Below are positions 1 through 11,141 of a DNA stretch of 64,000 bases, piece by piece. The notes under the pieces were generated by a model. It was not told the DNA's origin. It saw only the letters and a list, made by a program, of their open reading frames with translations, and searched no databases. Made by a program: the position numbers and the translations under genes. Origin of the DNA: Dactylorhiza incarnata (taxonomy: Eukaryota > Streptophyta > Magnoliopsida > Asparagales > Orchidaceae); NCBI GenBank assembly GCA_033032865.1, contig JAWHQI010000040.1:11887001-11951000 (forward strand), in the 5' to 3' direction. Numbering within the stretch: position 1 is the first letter of the stretch; every line of letters begins with the position of its first letter.

Positions 1-719
1 TTAACTTTTGAAGGGAGTTATAACCCTTTACAAGATGGGGAGGAATAAAGAAAACATAAAAGATTATAGTGTTCTTCTCTTTCTAAGAAGACTCTTGAAG
101 ATCCTGATTGATTGTTCAGTTTGGATCTTGATGATGATGTTGAAGAGAGCTCCCCTGTCTGATTTAGATTGATGACAGCTTGTGGATGGAGCTTCTTCTC
201 TAGAATGAAAATACTCTTCTTCTTCTTCTTCTTGCAGTTTAGATCCCTGAGCAAATAGTATTGATTGGTGTCTCAGGATGTATATGATCTGCAAAGAAGA
301 GTTTAGCAAAAAGAAGATATAATATATTTAGATCTGCTTCTTCTTTTTGCGCTCTGTTTTTCTCTTCCTGCTTCTTCCTGTTTCGCCGCTAGCTACTATC
401 TTGTTCTATCTTCTTGTTCTTCTCTGCTCTTTTCTTTGTATATATTCTGGAGAAGATTTCTGGGCTATTTTGATTTCTTGCCCGACAAGGAAAGAAATAA
501 TGTCTCTTTCTTTTCCCAGAATCCTCGAACAGACAAGTTGCCGTATTTGGCTTTGCGCCGTATTTGGCTTTGCTGCAACGGCTATAGCATTTAATGCTTG
601 CAACGGCTGTATTGATAAGGCAGCAATATATATATAGAAATAATAAAATATTGCTTTATTAAATCTGACAGCATATATATAATATTAGTCGAACTGAGAA
701 TAAGAAATATAATACTGAT
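1..719. other. non-coding stretch, no gene recognised
   Basis: I see no recognisable gene here. Short open frames occur on both strands, but none shows a known motif. The stretch is AT-rich with pyrimidine tracts, including a (CTT)n run at about 214-234. It lies where the 3' LTR of the minus-strand Tat element could be expected, but I could not match it by eye to the LTR at 15602. Confidence 0.5.
214..234. repeat. (CTT)7 microsatellite
   Basis: Perfect CTT trinucleotide run of seven units. On the opposite strand it reads GAA and creates a poly-Lys/Glu run in spurious frames. Confidence 0.9.
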
Positions 720-1090
720 TATATTTCGTCGAGCTCAGCTTCAAGTTCGTCGACCTGATCATTTGATTCTTCGTTCTGAGCTTCTGTTGAATATTCGTCG
801 AACGCAGACTTGAGATCGTCAAACGCAACTTTTCATCAAACGCAGAGATGGGCTGGATCGTCGACCGCTGAATATTGAGCTATTCGTCGAACGCAGACTT
901 AAGTTTGTCGAACGCAGCTTTTCGTCAACCGCTGAGACTGGGTCTGTTCGTCGACCGCTAAACCGCTGAGACGGGATCGTCGAGCGCTGAGCTGGTTGGA
1001 TTTCGTCGAGCGCAGAATGAATACCATTCGTCGAGCGCAGAGCGCCGTTCGTCGAACGCAGATGGCCGTTCGTCGAACGCAGAGAACATA
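720..1090. repeat. dispersed short-motif array, consensus TTCGTCGAACGCAG
   Basis: About 15 imperfect copies of TCGTCGA followed by a CGC(A/T)G core occur within 370 bp, at irregular spacing of roughly 15-40 bp. The variants differ mainly in the base after TCGTCGA (A, C or G). The density is far above chance and the motif is CpG-rich. Irregular spacing argues against a simple tandem satellite and resembles the U3 motif arrays of the copia LTRs elsewhere in this window. No LTR ends could be assigned around it. Confidence 0.75.
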
Positions 1091-1249
1091 TGTAATTTTT
1101 ATCTTTCTCTTATTTTTTCAGCCTATTAATTACATCTATTTTCAGCCTTCTTTCTTAATGGGATTTGATCTAAGTTATAAGATATATTATGATAGAAACT
1201 TAGACAATAAAGGTGGATCCTAACTCAAATCAAAACTAAGGTTCCAACA

Positions 1250-3409
1250 GAGCCTAGTCAGTGGGTCTGCTCGGGGCCAACCTATGAACCTTTGGAACCT
1301 GCCACCGAGTGAGCCTTCGGACCTGCCAGCTAGGTGAGAGCCTAGTCAGCGGTTCTGCTCGGGGCCAACTTTCGAACCTTTGGAACCTGTCACCGAGTGA
1401 GCCTTCGGCCCTGCCAGCTAGGTGAGAGCCTGGTCAGCGGGTCTGCTCGGGGCCAACCCTTGAACCTTTGGAACCTGCCACCGAGTGAGCCTTCAGCCCT
1501 TCCAGCTAGATGAAAGCCTGGTCAGCGGGTCTGCTCGGGACCAACCTTTGAACCTTTGGAACCTGCCACCGAGTGAGCCTTCGGCCCTTCCAGCTAGGTG
1601 AGAGCCTGGTCAGCGGGTCTGCTCGGGGCCAACCTTCAAACCTTTAGAACCTACCACCGAGTGAGCCTTCGGCCCTGCCAGCTAGGTGAGAGCCTGTTCA
1701 GCGGGTCTGCTCGGGGCCAACCTTTGAACCTTTGGAACCTGCCACCGAGTGAGCCTTCGGCCCTGCCAGCTAGGTGAGATCCTGGTCAGCGGGTCTGCTC
1801 GGGACCAACCTTCGAACCTTTGGAACCTGCCACCAAGTGAGCCTTCGGCCCTGCCGGCTAGGTGAGAGTCTGTTCAGCAGGTCTGCTCGGGGCCAAACTT
1901 TGAAACTTTTGAAACCTGCCAACGAGTGAGCCTTCTGCCGTGTCAGCTAGGCGAGAGCCTGGTCAGTGGGTCTACTCAAGCCCAACCTTGAACCTTTGGA
2001 ACCTGCCACCGAGTGAGCCTTCGGCCCTGCCAGCTAGATGTGAGCCTGGTTAGCGGGTCTGCTCGGGGCCAACCTTTGAACCTTTGGAACCTGCCACCGA
2101 GTGAGCCTTCGGCCCTGCCAGCTAGGTGAGAGCCTGGTCAGCGGGTCTGCTCGGGGCCAACCTTTAAACCTTTGGAACCTGCCATCGAGTGAGCCTTCGG
2201 CCCTGCCAGCTAGGAGGAGCCTGGTTAGCGGGTCTGCTCGGGGCCAAACTTTGAAACTTTTGGAACCTGCCACCGAGTGAGCCTTCGTCCCTGTCAACTA
2301 GGTGAAAGCCTGGTCAACGGGCCTACTCGGGGCCAACCCTTGAACCTTTGGAATCTTCCACCGAGTGAGCCTTTGGCCCTGCCAGCTAGATGAGAGCCTG
2401 GTCAGCGGGTCTGCTCGGGGCCAACCTTTGAACCTTTGGAACCTGCCACCGAGTGAGCCTTCGACCTTGCCAGCTAGGTAAGAGCCTCATCAGCGGGTCT
2501 GCTTGGGGACAAACTTTGAAACTTTTGGAACCTGCCACCGAGTGAGCCTTCGACCCTGCGAGCTAGGTGAGAGCCTGGTCAGCGGGTCTGCTCGGGGCCA
2601 ACCCTTGAACCTTTGGAACCTGCCACCGAGTGAGCCTTCGACCCTGCCAGCTAGATGAGAGCCTGGTCAGTGGGTCTACTCGGGGCCAACCTTTGAACCT
2701 TTGGAACCTGCCACCGGGTGAGCTTTCGGTCCTGCCAGCTAGGTGAGAGCCTGATCAGCGGGTCTGCTCGGGGCCAAACTTTGAAACTTTTGGAACCTGA
2801 CACCGAGTGAGCCTTCAGCCCTGCTAGCTAGGTGAGAGCCTGGTCAGCGGGTCTTCTCAGGGCCAACCTTCGAACCTTTGGAATCTGCCACCGAGTGAGC
2901 CTTCGGCCCTGCCAGCTATATGAGAGCCTGGTCAGCGGGTCTGCTCGGGGCAAACTTTGAAACTTTTGGAACCTTCCACCGAGTGAGCCTTCGGCCCTGC
3001 CAGCTAGGTGAGAGCCTGGTCAGCGGGTCTGCTCGAGGACAAACTTTAAAATTTTTGGAACCTGCCACCGAGTGAGCCTTCGGCCCTGCCAGCTAGGTGA
3101 GAGCCTGGTCAGCGGGTCTGCTCGGGGCAACCTTCGAACATTTGGAATCTGCCACCGAGTGAGCCTTCGGCCCTGCCATCTAGATGAGAGCCTGGTCAGC
3201 GGGTCTGCTCGGGGACAAACTTTGAAACTTTTGGAACCTGCCACCGAGTGAGCCTTCGTCCCTGCCAGCTATGTGAGAGCCTGGTCAGCGGGTCTGCTCT
3301 GGGCCAAACTTTGAAACTTTTGGAACCTGCCACCGAGTGAGCCTTCGGCCCTGCCAGCTAGGTGAGAGCCTGGTCAGCGGGTCTGCTCGGGGCCAACTTT
3401 TGAACCTTT
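1250..3409. repeat. 88-bp tandem satellite, about 24.5 copies
   Basis: Monomers of 88 bp follow one another without interruption; the GTGAGAG landmark recurs at 1334, 1422 and 1510. Each monomer contains GAGCCTGGTCAGCGGGTCTGCT, a CCAACCTTTGAACCTTTGGAACC segment and CACCGAGTGAGCCTTCGGCCCTGCCAGCTAG (given as separate short blocks). Copies differ by scattered substitutions and 1-2 bp indels. The array ends about 80 bp from the Tat integrase stop. That is the place where plant Tat elements are known to carry variable tandem repeats in the 3' untranslated region, so it is probably part of or derived from Tat A. No coding function is inferred. Confidence 0.93.
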
Positions 3410-3487
3410 AACATCTTCACGGAGGCCATCATACCTCACACTTATAAAATATCAAGGTGTAAAGCAAAGTATTTTCATTACATGGAC

Positions 3488-4596
3488 TTAGGGATAGAAA
3501 CGCTTTAAGTCATCACCACTCCATGTGTGATTGAGGGACTCACCCTCCACATTTTGGAGGCGGTAGCACTCTGACTTCAATGCTTCTTCTATGACATAGG
3601 GGCCCTCCCAATTGGGATTGAGATTTCCTACCGTGGCTGACCTTCCGGCCGCGTCGACCTTTTTCAACACGAGATCCCCCTTTCCGAATTGCTTGATTCG
3701 GATGTGCTTGTCAAAGTATTTGGTCATCCGCCGCTTGACTTCTTCTTGACGAATGGAGGCGAGATCTCGGACTTCCTCGATCAGGTCCAAGGAGAGCCGT
3801 AACTCCTCCTCATTTCTTGTTCAAATTCCACGGGAATGATGGCCTCGCAACCATGAGAGAGCTTGAAGGGGGTCTCACCAGTGGCAGTGTTGGGGGTAGT
3901 CCTAAGAGCTCATAGGACCGAGGGGAGTTGCTCCACCCAATTTCCCTTTAAGTTCTCCACCTTTTTCTTGAGCAGGTTCACTATGACCTTGTTTGCTTCC
4001 TCCACCTGCCCGTTGCTCCTGGGGTGATGGATGGATGCGAACCTGAGGTCTATCCCCAGCTGGCTGCAGAAGCTGATGAACTCCTCGCTGGCGAACTGCG
4101 GACCGTTATCTGTGACTATGGCTTGAGGGAGCCCATGTCGACAGATAATCTCTGCCCATACGAAGTTGCGGACCACCTGGGAGGTGACCTTTGCTAGAGC
4201 CTTGACCTCCAACCACTTCAAAAAGTAGTCGATCATAACCAAGAGAAATCTTCTTTTCCCGCTGGCCTGAGGAAAATGTCCTACCAGATCCATGCCCCAT
4301 ATGGCGAAGGGCCAGGGCGCAGTGATGCTTCTTAGCCTCTGAGCTGGCAAAAGTTGAAGTGGGGCGAACAGCTGGCACTTTCAACATTGTTTGGCGAACG
4401 TCGTCGCATCCCTTCTCAGGGTTGGCCAGAAGTATCCCTGCCTCATTATCCTTGCTTCCAGCATCCTGCTCCCCGAGTGACTTCCACATTGACCGGAATG
4501 AGCCTCCTCCAGGACCCTCGGTGCTTCTTCCTCTGAGACGCATCGTGCCAAGAGTCCGGAGAGGGTCTTCCGATACAAGTCCCCTTCGTGAAGCAC
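3488..4596 (-). pseudogene. Tat A integrase (broken)
   Basis: Minus-strand frames give an HHCC-type N-terminal part (4381-4596, with HSGQC and ending FAKQC), then the catalytic core (3910-4350) with MDLVGHF, VTDNGPQF and NGQVEEANK supplying the D, D and E positions. The C-terminal part is 3488-3790, with KGDLVLKK and NWEGPYVIEE. The N-terminal and core parts share a frame and are separated by a stop at 4381. The C-terminal part is in another frame, so a frameshift lies between 3910 and 3790. Integrase would insert the reverse-transcribed copy; this one cannot be made as a single protein. Confidence 0.88.
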
Positions 4597-4614
4597 GTAG
4601 TAGGCAGACTTATA

Positions 4615-5303
4615 TCAAAAGCGTCTTTGATATGGGACCTCTTCTGGAAACTCACCTGTTGCCAGAAAGGTCATGAAAGGGTCCTTCCACGAGCGGCGTT
4701 GTTCTATGTCCATGAGCTCCCCTTCCTCAATCGAAGGGCGAAATAGATCTATCAAGGTCCCTCCGACCCGAGGGCCGGACTTGGCCAGCCGATCTGCCTG
4801 GACGCTTTCTCCCCTTGGTATGTGACTAATGGAGAAGGTCTTGAAAGCACCGATGAAACCCCTTACTTTGTCGAAATATCTCATGACTGTGGGCTCCCTT
4901 TCCTCGAACTCACCCTTGATTTGCGAGGCTATCACCATCGAGTATGTGAGAACTTCCACGTCGTGAACCACCAACTCCTGAGCCAGACATAGGTTGGCGA
5001 TCACTGCCTCGTATTCCTCCTGGTTGTTGGTGACGGGGAAATGTATTACCAGAGTTTGTTTGATTTTCATTCCATGAGGGCTTTCCAACACCCCCCTCCT
5101 CCTAAGGAATTCTTGCCTGACGCCCCATCGACCAACAGCTTCCAAGGGATGTGATGAAGAACTTGGTCTTCCTCCATTTCGACCACATAGTATGCCATGA
5201 AATCCGCGACCGCTTGAGCCTTTATTGACAATCGGGGGACAAAAGTGATGTCGAATCCACTTAACTCCACTGACCATTTCGCGAGCCTTCCCGAGTATTC
5301 CAC
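4615..5303 (-). pseudogene. Tat A second RNase H (archaeal-type)
   Basis: A frame over 4615-5277 contains the segment TNNQEEYEAVIANL followed by VVHDVEVLTYSMVIASQIKGE and SHIPRGESVQADRLAK. This is the pattern of the additional RNase H domain found in plant Tat elements between RT/RNase H and integrase. The preceding short frame (5067-5303) carries the linker with VDGASGKNS. The SMV triplet stands where DS(Q/E) is usual, so an active-site residue looks changed. A frameshift separates the two frames. It would normally degrade RNA in the RNA/DNA hybrid. Confidence 0.82.
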
Positions 5304-5706
5304 CCCCTCAAATATTTGCTAAGGGGATGGTCAGTCACCACCTGGATCGAGTGGGCCTGTAAATATGGCCTGAGCTTCCGGGCCGAGATGACCAGAGCGA
5401 AGGCCAGCTTCTCCAAAATCGAGTATCGGAGTTCTGCCTTCTTCAATACCCTGCTTACGTAGTAAATGGGCAGCTGCTTCTTGCCCTCTTCCCGGACCAA
5501 GACGGAGCTTACGGCTTCAACCCCGACTCCTAGATATAAGGATAGATTCTCTCCCTCCTTGGGACCTTGGAGTAGCGGAGCTTTGGTGAGATGGATCTTC
5601 AGGGCCTGGAAGGCCCCCTCACATTCCCCCGTCCATTCGAACTTCTGGTTACCGCGCAACACCCTGAAGAAGGGGGAGCATTTCTCTCCAGCCCAGGAGA
5701 GAAACC
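5261..5706 (-). pseudogene. Tat A RT connection and first RNase H, 3' part after the C1 insertion
   Basis: The minus-strand frame reads FEWTGECEGAFQALK, SSVLVREEGKKQLPIYYVSR and YSILEKLAFALVISARKLRPY, then VVTDHPLS. This is the canonical C-terminal RT/RNase H region of Ty3/gypsy elements. It begins abruptly at 5706, at the C1 insertion point. The matching upstream part, ending in the KLAGLSRF segment, resumes at 12411. The downstream end falls into another frame near 5290. Confidence 0.88.
5702..5706. repeat. target site duplication of C1 (left copy)
   Basis: AAACC directly precedes the TGTTGAAATTG start of the C1 5' LTR and is repeated after the 3' LTR at 12411-12415. It falls inside Tat A RT/RNase H coding sequence. 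Confidence 0.93.
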
Positions 5707-6447
5707 TGTTGAAATTGTTGAAGTGGAAGTTTGGAGGGCTTTTGGACCTGGGCGGTCTGGGAGGAGGTCGGGCGGTCTGACATGACCGCACGGCCTGGCG
5801 GTCTGCATCTGCGGTCTGGCTAGTCTAATCCTAGCTGTGGTCTCCTGGCTTGATCGCTGGTTTGGGTTCAAGGCGGCTGGAGGTGAAGGCCGCGCGGTCT
5901 GTCTCTAACCGCGTGGAGGGATGTTCGTCTTCAGGTGTGTGCGGTCTGTGCATGACCGCGTGGCGGGTTGTCTTCCTCAAGGCTGTGGCGGTCTGGTGCG
6001 ACCGCACAGCTTGATCCAGGTTTTCTCCAGAATGCAGTCTGGTGGCTGACCGGGCCTTCTGGTGGTATTTGCGGACTAAGGGTCTTAGTCGCGCGGGCTC
6101 AGTTCGCGGTCTCAGGAGGAGACTGGTATGCGAGCTGGACGTTGTTTGCAGTCTCAGGTGGAGACCGTTATGCGGACAGGAGTTTGCGGGTTAATGGCGA
6201 ACTGGCTGTGTTCGCGATCTCGGGTGAACATAGGGGGTGAACAGCTCTGGGCGGTCTGGCGATCTCCTTTGGAGTCGCGATCTGCTGTGAGAGTGGCGGT
6301 CTCTCATGGTTGATGTTGAAGCTGGCGAGTTCACCAAAATGAAGCAGGAGTAATGTTGCTGATCGCGCGATGTGACCGGTCAGGTCGCGCGGTCTGGAGG
6401 GTGGTGATCCTATCTCATAGGGTCGTGACTGGATCAGGTCCCACGCC

Positions 6448-6455
6448 TATAAATA
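6448..6455 (+). promoter_or_regulatory. C1 5' LTR TATA box
   Basis: TATAAATA within CCTATAAATAGGAG, the same context as in both C2 LTRs. Transcription would be expected to start about 30 bp downstream (inference). Confidence 0.8.
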
Positions 6456-6877
6456 GGAGACACTGTAGCAGCAAATTAAGACCCACCAAGTGTAAGCCGA
6501 GTTCTCTTCTTTCCTGCGGTCTGTATTTGTCTGACCGGGCGGTCTGCTGATTGAACTCTTCTTGTGCAGCTTCTGCGGATAGTGCGGGAAGCAGCGATCA
6601 CCTCTTCCTCTGAAAGTGTTCGGGCGGTCTGCGGCTTGGAGTTGTGGTGCTGGAGTTCGGGAGAATCAGGAGTTCAGAAGGAAGGGTGCGGTCTGATTGG
6701 CAATCTGGTGTTGTTCTGAGATCGGCAGCGGGTTGCAGTTTGCCGAGTTGCTGAGGTCGCAAGAGAGACCGCACGGTCTCAAGTTTTCTTCAACTTGTTT
6801 TTATTTCCTTTGGTGTTTGTGCTGGCGAAATCATGTCTCGCCAAGCATGCCTTGCCTTGTAATTTGAAGTTGCTATC

Positions 6878-6883
6878 AATAAA
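6878..6883 (+). terminator. C1 LTR polyadenylation signal
   Basis: AATAAA in ATCAATAAAGATCAG, downstream of the TATA box. It is conserved in all four C1/C2 LTRs and probably marks the R/U5 side. Confidence 0.65.
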
Positions 6884-6981
6884 GATCAGTTGTTTGCCTC
6901 CATTTGCTTTTGGTTGTTTGGCTTGTGAACTCTAAGTTGACTAACTCCTGCTCGCTTCATAAAGATTCGAAAATTTTCACA

Positions 6982-6993
6982 TGGTATCAGAGC
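6982..6993 (+). promoter_or_regulatory. C1 primer binding site (tRNA-iMet type)
   Basis: TGGTATCAGAGC directly follows the LTR terminal CA. It is complementary to the 3' end of plant initiator tRNA-Met, the standard copia primer. Confidence 0.93.
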
Positions 6994-7068
6994 TAGGTTG
7001 GAGTGGTTGAGCAGTGAGTGACTTAGAGTAGCCATCGCCTTTGTGAAGAAGGAACCAGTGGTAGAGCA

Positions 7069-10000
7069 ATGGAAGCGAGGGGTCTTGGAATTGAGATGCT
7101 TACATCGACTAACTTCAAGAAGTGGAAGTCGTGTATGCAAAGCTATCTTCTAGGTGAGGACCTCTGGGAGGTAGTTGGAGGAGATCAGACGCAGGAAGTT
7201 GTCCCGGAAGGGGATAATGGGGCAGAGGTGAGAACTTGGAGGAGGACGAATGCGAAGGCAGAGTTCACTCTGAAGAGAGCAATTTCACCCGATCTGTTTG
7301 ATCACATTCTGGGATGTGGATCAGCTGCGGAGATCTGGAGAGCCCTGGATGGGCTGTTTAACAAGAAGAATGTAGCAAGGCTACAGTTTTTGGAGAATGA
7401 GCTGGCAAGGTCGGCTCAGGCTGATCTTTCTATCTCCACCTTCTTTCTGAAGATGAAGAACTTGTGCGCTGAAATCTCAGCATTGGATCCTGATGAGCCT
7501 ATCTCTGAGGCGAAGCTGAAGAGGCACATCATCTGCGGCTTGCGGAAGGAATATGTTGCCTTTGTGACGTCAGTGCAAGGATGGGCAAATCAGCCGTCTC
7601 TGTTGGAGCTGGAGAACTTGCTTGCATCGCAAGAAAGTTTGGCAAGGCAGATAGCGGGGGTGTCAGTGGCTGGGGGAGATGGCGAAGTGCTCTTCTCAGG
7701 GAAGAAGAAGAAGTGGGATAAGAAGAAGAAGACCGTTGGAGGAGGCTATGGGCCTTCAATTTCTGGGCAGCAGGAAAGGGGGTATGCTCCCAAGGCTGAC
7801 GTGAAGAAGAAGGGGCAAGGTCTGAAGTGCTTCAAGTGTGGCAAGTATGGCCACATCAGGAAGGATTGCAAGGTGGTCACCCAAGCTGGGCATACTGCGG
7901 AGAAGGAGGAAGCTGACGCCAGGCACTTTGGAGGAGGTTGGGGAGGAGCCTTCTCGGCTTCTGTTGGAGCTTCTTCTCCTATCAACTATCTGGAAGACTG
8001 GATCGTGGACTCGGGGTATGGTCATCACCTTACCGGAGACGAGACCGAGCTTTCTTCTGCACAGCCCTATACAGGTAACAATGCAATCATTACTGCTGAT
8101 AATACTGTGCATCCAGTAGAGAAGGTGGGGGTTGTTTCCTTGGGCAGTGATAGAGGGCCACTTACTTTGAAGAGTGTCTATCACGTGCCTGGTATGAGAA
8201 AAAACCTCTTCTCCGTGACCAACGCTGTAGACGCTGGGTATCACGTTCTGTTCGGCCCAACAGAAGTGAAGTTTCTACGCAATTTTTAGGTCGTAAAGGC
8301 TGAGGTCGTCCATGTCGGGAGACGGGCAAAGGACTTGTTCGTTTTATCGACAAGTTCCTACGTTGACGAGATGAAGACGAATGATGGTGATGTTATATGG
8401 CATGAGAGGTTGGGGCACGTAGGGATGGACAAGCTGAAAGCTATGGCGGTGAGAGGTCTGGTCAAGGGCCTGCCAAGTCTATCTTCCTACGGTGAAGGTC
8501 ATGTTTGCGCGGGATGTCAGTTCGACAAGTCTCATCGACTACCGTTTGACAAGTCGCAGACAAGGATTTGTGTGCCATTGGAGTGCATCCACGGTGATTT
8601 AATGGGACTAACTGCTACCTCAAGCCTCGGAGGCAGCAGATATATGCTGGTTTTGATCGATGATTACACCAGATATGTCTGGGAATATTTTCTGAAGGAG
8701 AAGGCGGAGGCGTTTACCAAGTTTGTGGAGTTCAAGGAGCTCATGGAGGGTCGGCTAGGACTGCGGGTGAAGAAGCTGAGGACTGACAACGGAGGGGAGT
8801 TCACCTCCAATGAGTTCTCTACTTTTTGCAGGAAGGCGGGCATCCGGAGGAGCTCACTTGTGCACATACTCCACATCAGAACGGAGTTGCAGAGCAGAAG
8901 ATCCGTCATCTGACGGAAACCTGCAAGTGTTGGCTGCATGCCAAGAGTATCCCAAAGTCCTTCTGGGCGGAGGGAATGTCTTGTGCTGCCTACGTCATCA
9001 ACAGGATGCCTCTGAGTCCCATCAACATGTTGACTCCACATGAGATGATGTTCATGGAGAAGCCAAGCATGGCACACCTTAGGGTGTTTGGTTCCACCTG
9101 CTACGTGCATGTTCCAGATGCTCTTCGAACGAAGCTAGATGCGAAAGCAAGGAAGCTAGTCTTCGTGGGATACGATGAGTAGAAGAAAGGATGGAAGTGC
9201 ATGGACCCGGAGACGTGGAGGTTTGTGGTATCTCGCAACATCGTGTTCGATGAGGTGACATCTTACAAGGGTTCTTCTGATGTGGAGCTACCAGAGAGCA
9301 GGGTGGAGGTGCCGGAAGAAGCTGTGGAGGATCATCAGGTGGAGCTACCTGTGTCACCAGGTGGTCCATCTCCTTCTAGTTCCGAGACGGGGGCTTTTGG
9401 TTCAGGGAGCAGGGGGAGCGATGCTCCTAGCACGTCTGGAAGAGGAGCTAGGGAAGAAGCAGATGGAGATAATGCGGTTCAGGGGAAGGAGCTGAGGAGG
9501 TCGAAGCGAGCGATCGTCGCCCCTGATCGCTATACAGGAGGAAACGCAGTGAGCTTCGTCTCATGTTTCTTCACTGGTCCCTTGGATGAGAGGGAGCCGT
9601 CGAGCTTTGAGAAGGCCAGAGGCGTGAAGGAGTGGGACGTTGCGATGCAAGAAGAGATGGCAGCTCTCGAGAAGAATGAGATCTGGTCTCTTGTGCCCAA
9701 GCACAAGGGCACCACTCCTGTGACATGCAAGTGGGTCTACAAGCTCAAGAAGAAAGCTGACGGCAGTATCGAGCGGTACAAGGCTCGCCTTATAGCTCGG
9801 TGGTTCTCGTAGCAGTACGGTGAAGACTACGAGGAGACATTCAGTCCGGTGGCAAAAATGACTTCAATTCGGTTCATCATTGCCTTGGCGGCGTTCAGTG
9901 GATGGGAGATTTGGCAGCTCGACGTCAAGAACGCTTTCTTGTACGGCGAGATTGACAAGGACATCTTCATGGTCCAGCCACCAGGCTTTGTGTCTGAAGA

Positions 10001-11141
10001 TTTTCCGGAGCATGTCTGCAAGCTGAAGAAGGCCCTGTATGGGTTGAAGCAAGCGCCGAGGGCGTGGTACGGGAAGATCGCTGAATATCTCTTATTCTGT
10101 GGATTTGGTGCTTCAGACTCAGACTCAAGCTTGTTTGTCAAGAAGAGCGGGGAGCTTCATGTCATCGTGTTGTTATACGTCGACGATATGATCGTGACGG
10201 GGAACTCGAAGGAGGAAGTAGCACAGCTTCGGGCCGAGCTGTCCATCAGGTTCGAGATGAAGGACTTAGGTGAGCTTCACCATTTCCTTGGACTCGAGGT
10301 GCAGAGGAAGGAAGGTGGAGTACTAGTAACCCAGGACGGATATGCGGAGCGGAACGTGGGGCGATTCAGCATGAAGGATGGAAATTGCACTTCCACACCT
10401 CTGGAGAAGGCTACGAAGCTTCGGAAGGATGAGGGGAGGATTATGCAAGATCCGTTGGTGTTCCGAGCTCTGGTTGGGAGCTTGATCTATCTGACGATCA
10501 CGAGGCCGGATATTGCATATGCAGTTGGCAGAGTGAGTCGATATATGGCGGAGCCACGGGTACCTCATCTGCTAGCGGCCAAGAACATTCTGAAGTATGT
10601 CAAGGCAACCTCGGACATGGGTCTCCTATACAGGAGAGATGCGGGCTTTGAGGTGCACGGGTACATGGATGCTGATTACGGGGGAGATTCGGATGATCGG
10701 AAGTCGACATCTGGATTCGTCTTCATGGCGGGCCCTACAGCCATATCATGGTGCAGCAAGAAGCAGGATTCCGTGTCGCTCTCCACCACGGAAGCGGAAT
10801 ACAAGGCTTCGGCCTTGGCAGCTCAGGAAGCCATCTGGCTTAGAAGGTTGGTGGGAGACGTCCACAAGGAGGATCGGGAGCCAACTTTGCTACACGGTGA
10901 CAATGAGAGTGCTCTCAAACTGGTTACCAATCCAGTTTGTCACGCAAGGACCAAGCATATCGAGATTGAGCACCACTTCATACGGGAGAAGGTGCTGGAG
11001 GGGTCTCTTTCGGTCGAGCATGTGCGGAGTGCAGACAATGTCGCGGACATTTTCATAAAGGCGCTGGCGAAGGGGTCGTTCATACGGCTAAGGAGCCTAC
11101 TGGGGCTAGTTTCAACTTACCACTTCAAGGGGGAGTGTTGA
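7069..11141 (+). pseudogene. C1 gag-pol polyprotein, three stops and one frameshift
   Basis: The ATG at 7069 opens a frame matching the intact C2 polyprotein. Gag ends in a CCHC knuckle (CFKCGKYGHIRKDC, residues 254-267). Protease has DSG at about 314, with Tyr where C2 has Cys in the next position. The frame then hits a TAG at 8287-8289, and a 1-nt deletion near 8845-8850 shifts the frame in the integrase core. Further in-frame TAGs occur at 9178-9180 and 9808-9810. RT (LYVDDMIV intact) and RNase H follow in 9849-11141. Two of the stops replace C2 CGG and CAG codons. As in C2, the last codons run through the polypurine tract and the stop TGA lies in the 3' LTR. Confidence 0.93.
11127..11135 (+). 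promoter_or_regulatory. C1 polypurine tract
   Basis: AAGGGGGAG abuts the TGTTG start of the 3' LTR. It would prime plus-strand DNA synthesis. Confidence 0.88.

Larger units (their letters stand above)
5707..6981 (+). repeat. C1 5' LTR
   Basis: 1275 bp, starting TGTTGAAATTG and ending TTTTCACA immediately before the primer site. It carries many copies of GCGGTCT and its variants, a TATAAATA box at 6448-6455 and AATAAA at 6878-6883, so U3, R and U5 can be placed in order. It is equal in length to the 3' copy at 11136-12410. Confidence 0.95.

Noticed and set aside
347..637. 96-codon frame with a hydrophobic N-terminus
   Set aside because: Leu/Phe-rich because of pyrimidine-rich DNA. No family recognised and no surrounding gene structure.
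2034..3244. Minus-strand frames of 87 and 74 codons in the satellite
   Set aside because: They arise from 88-bp monomers in which one frame lacks stops by chance. They contain repeated peptide blocks and have no start or family support.
1250..3409. CRISPR-like array
   Set aside because: The 88-bp units have no conserved repeat/unique spacer alternation; the whole unit is repeated. The context is plant nuclear DNA.
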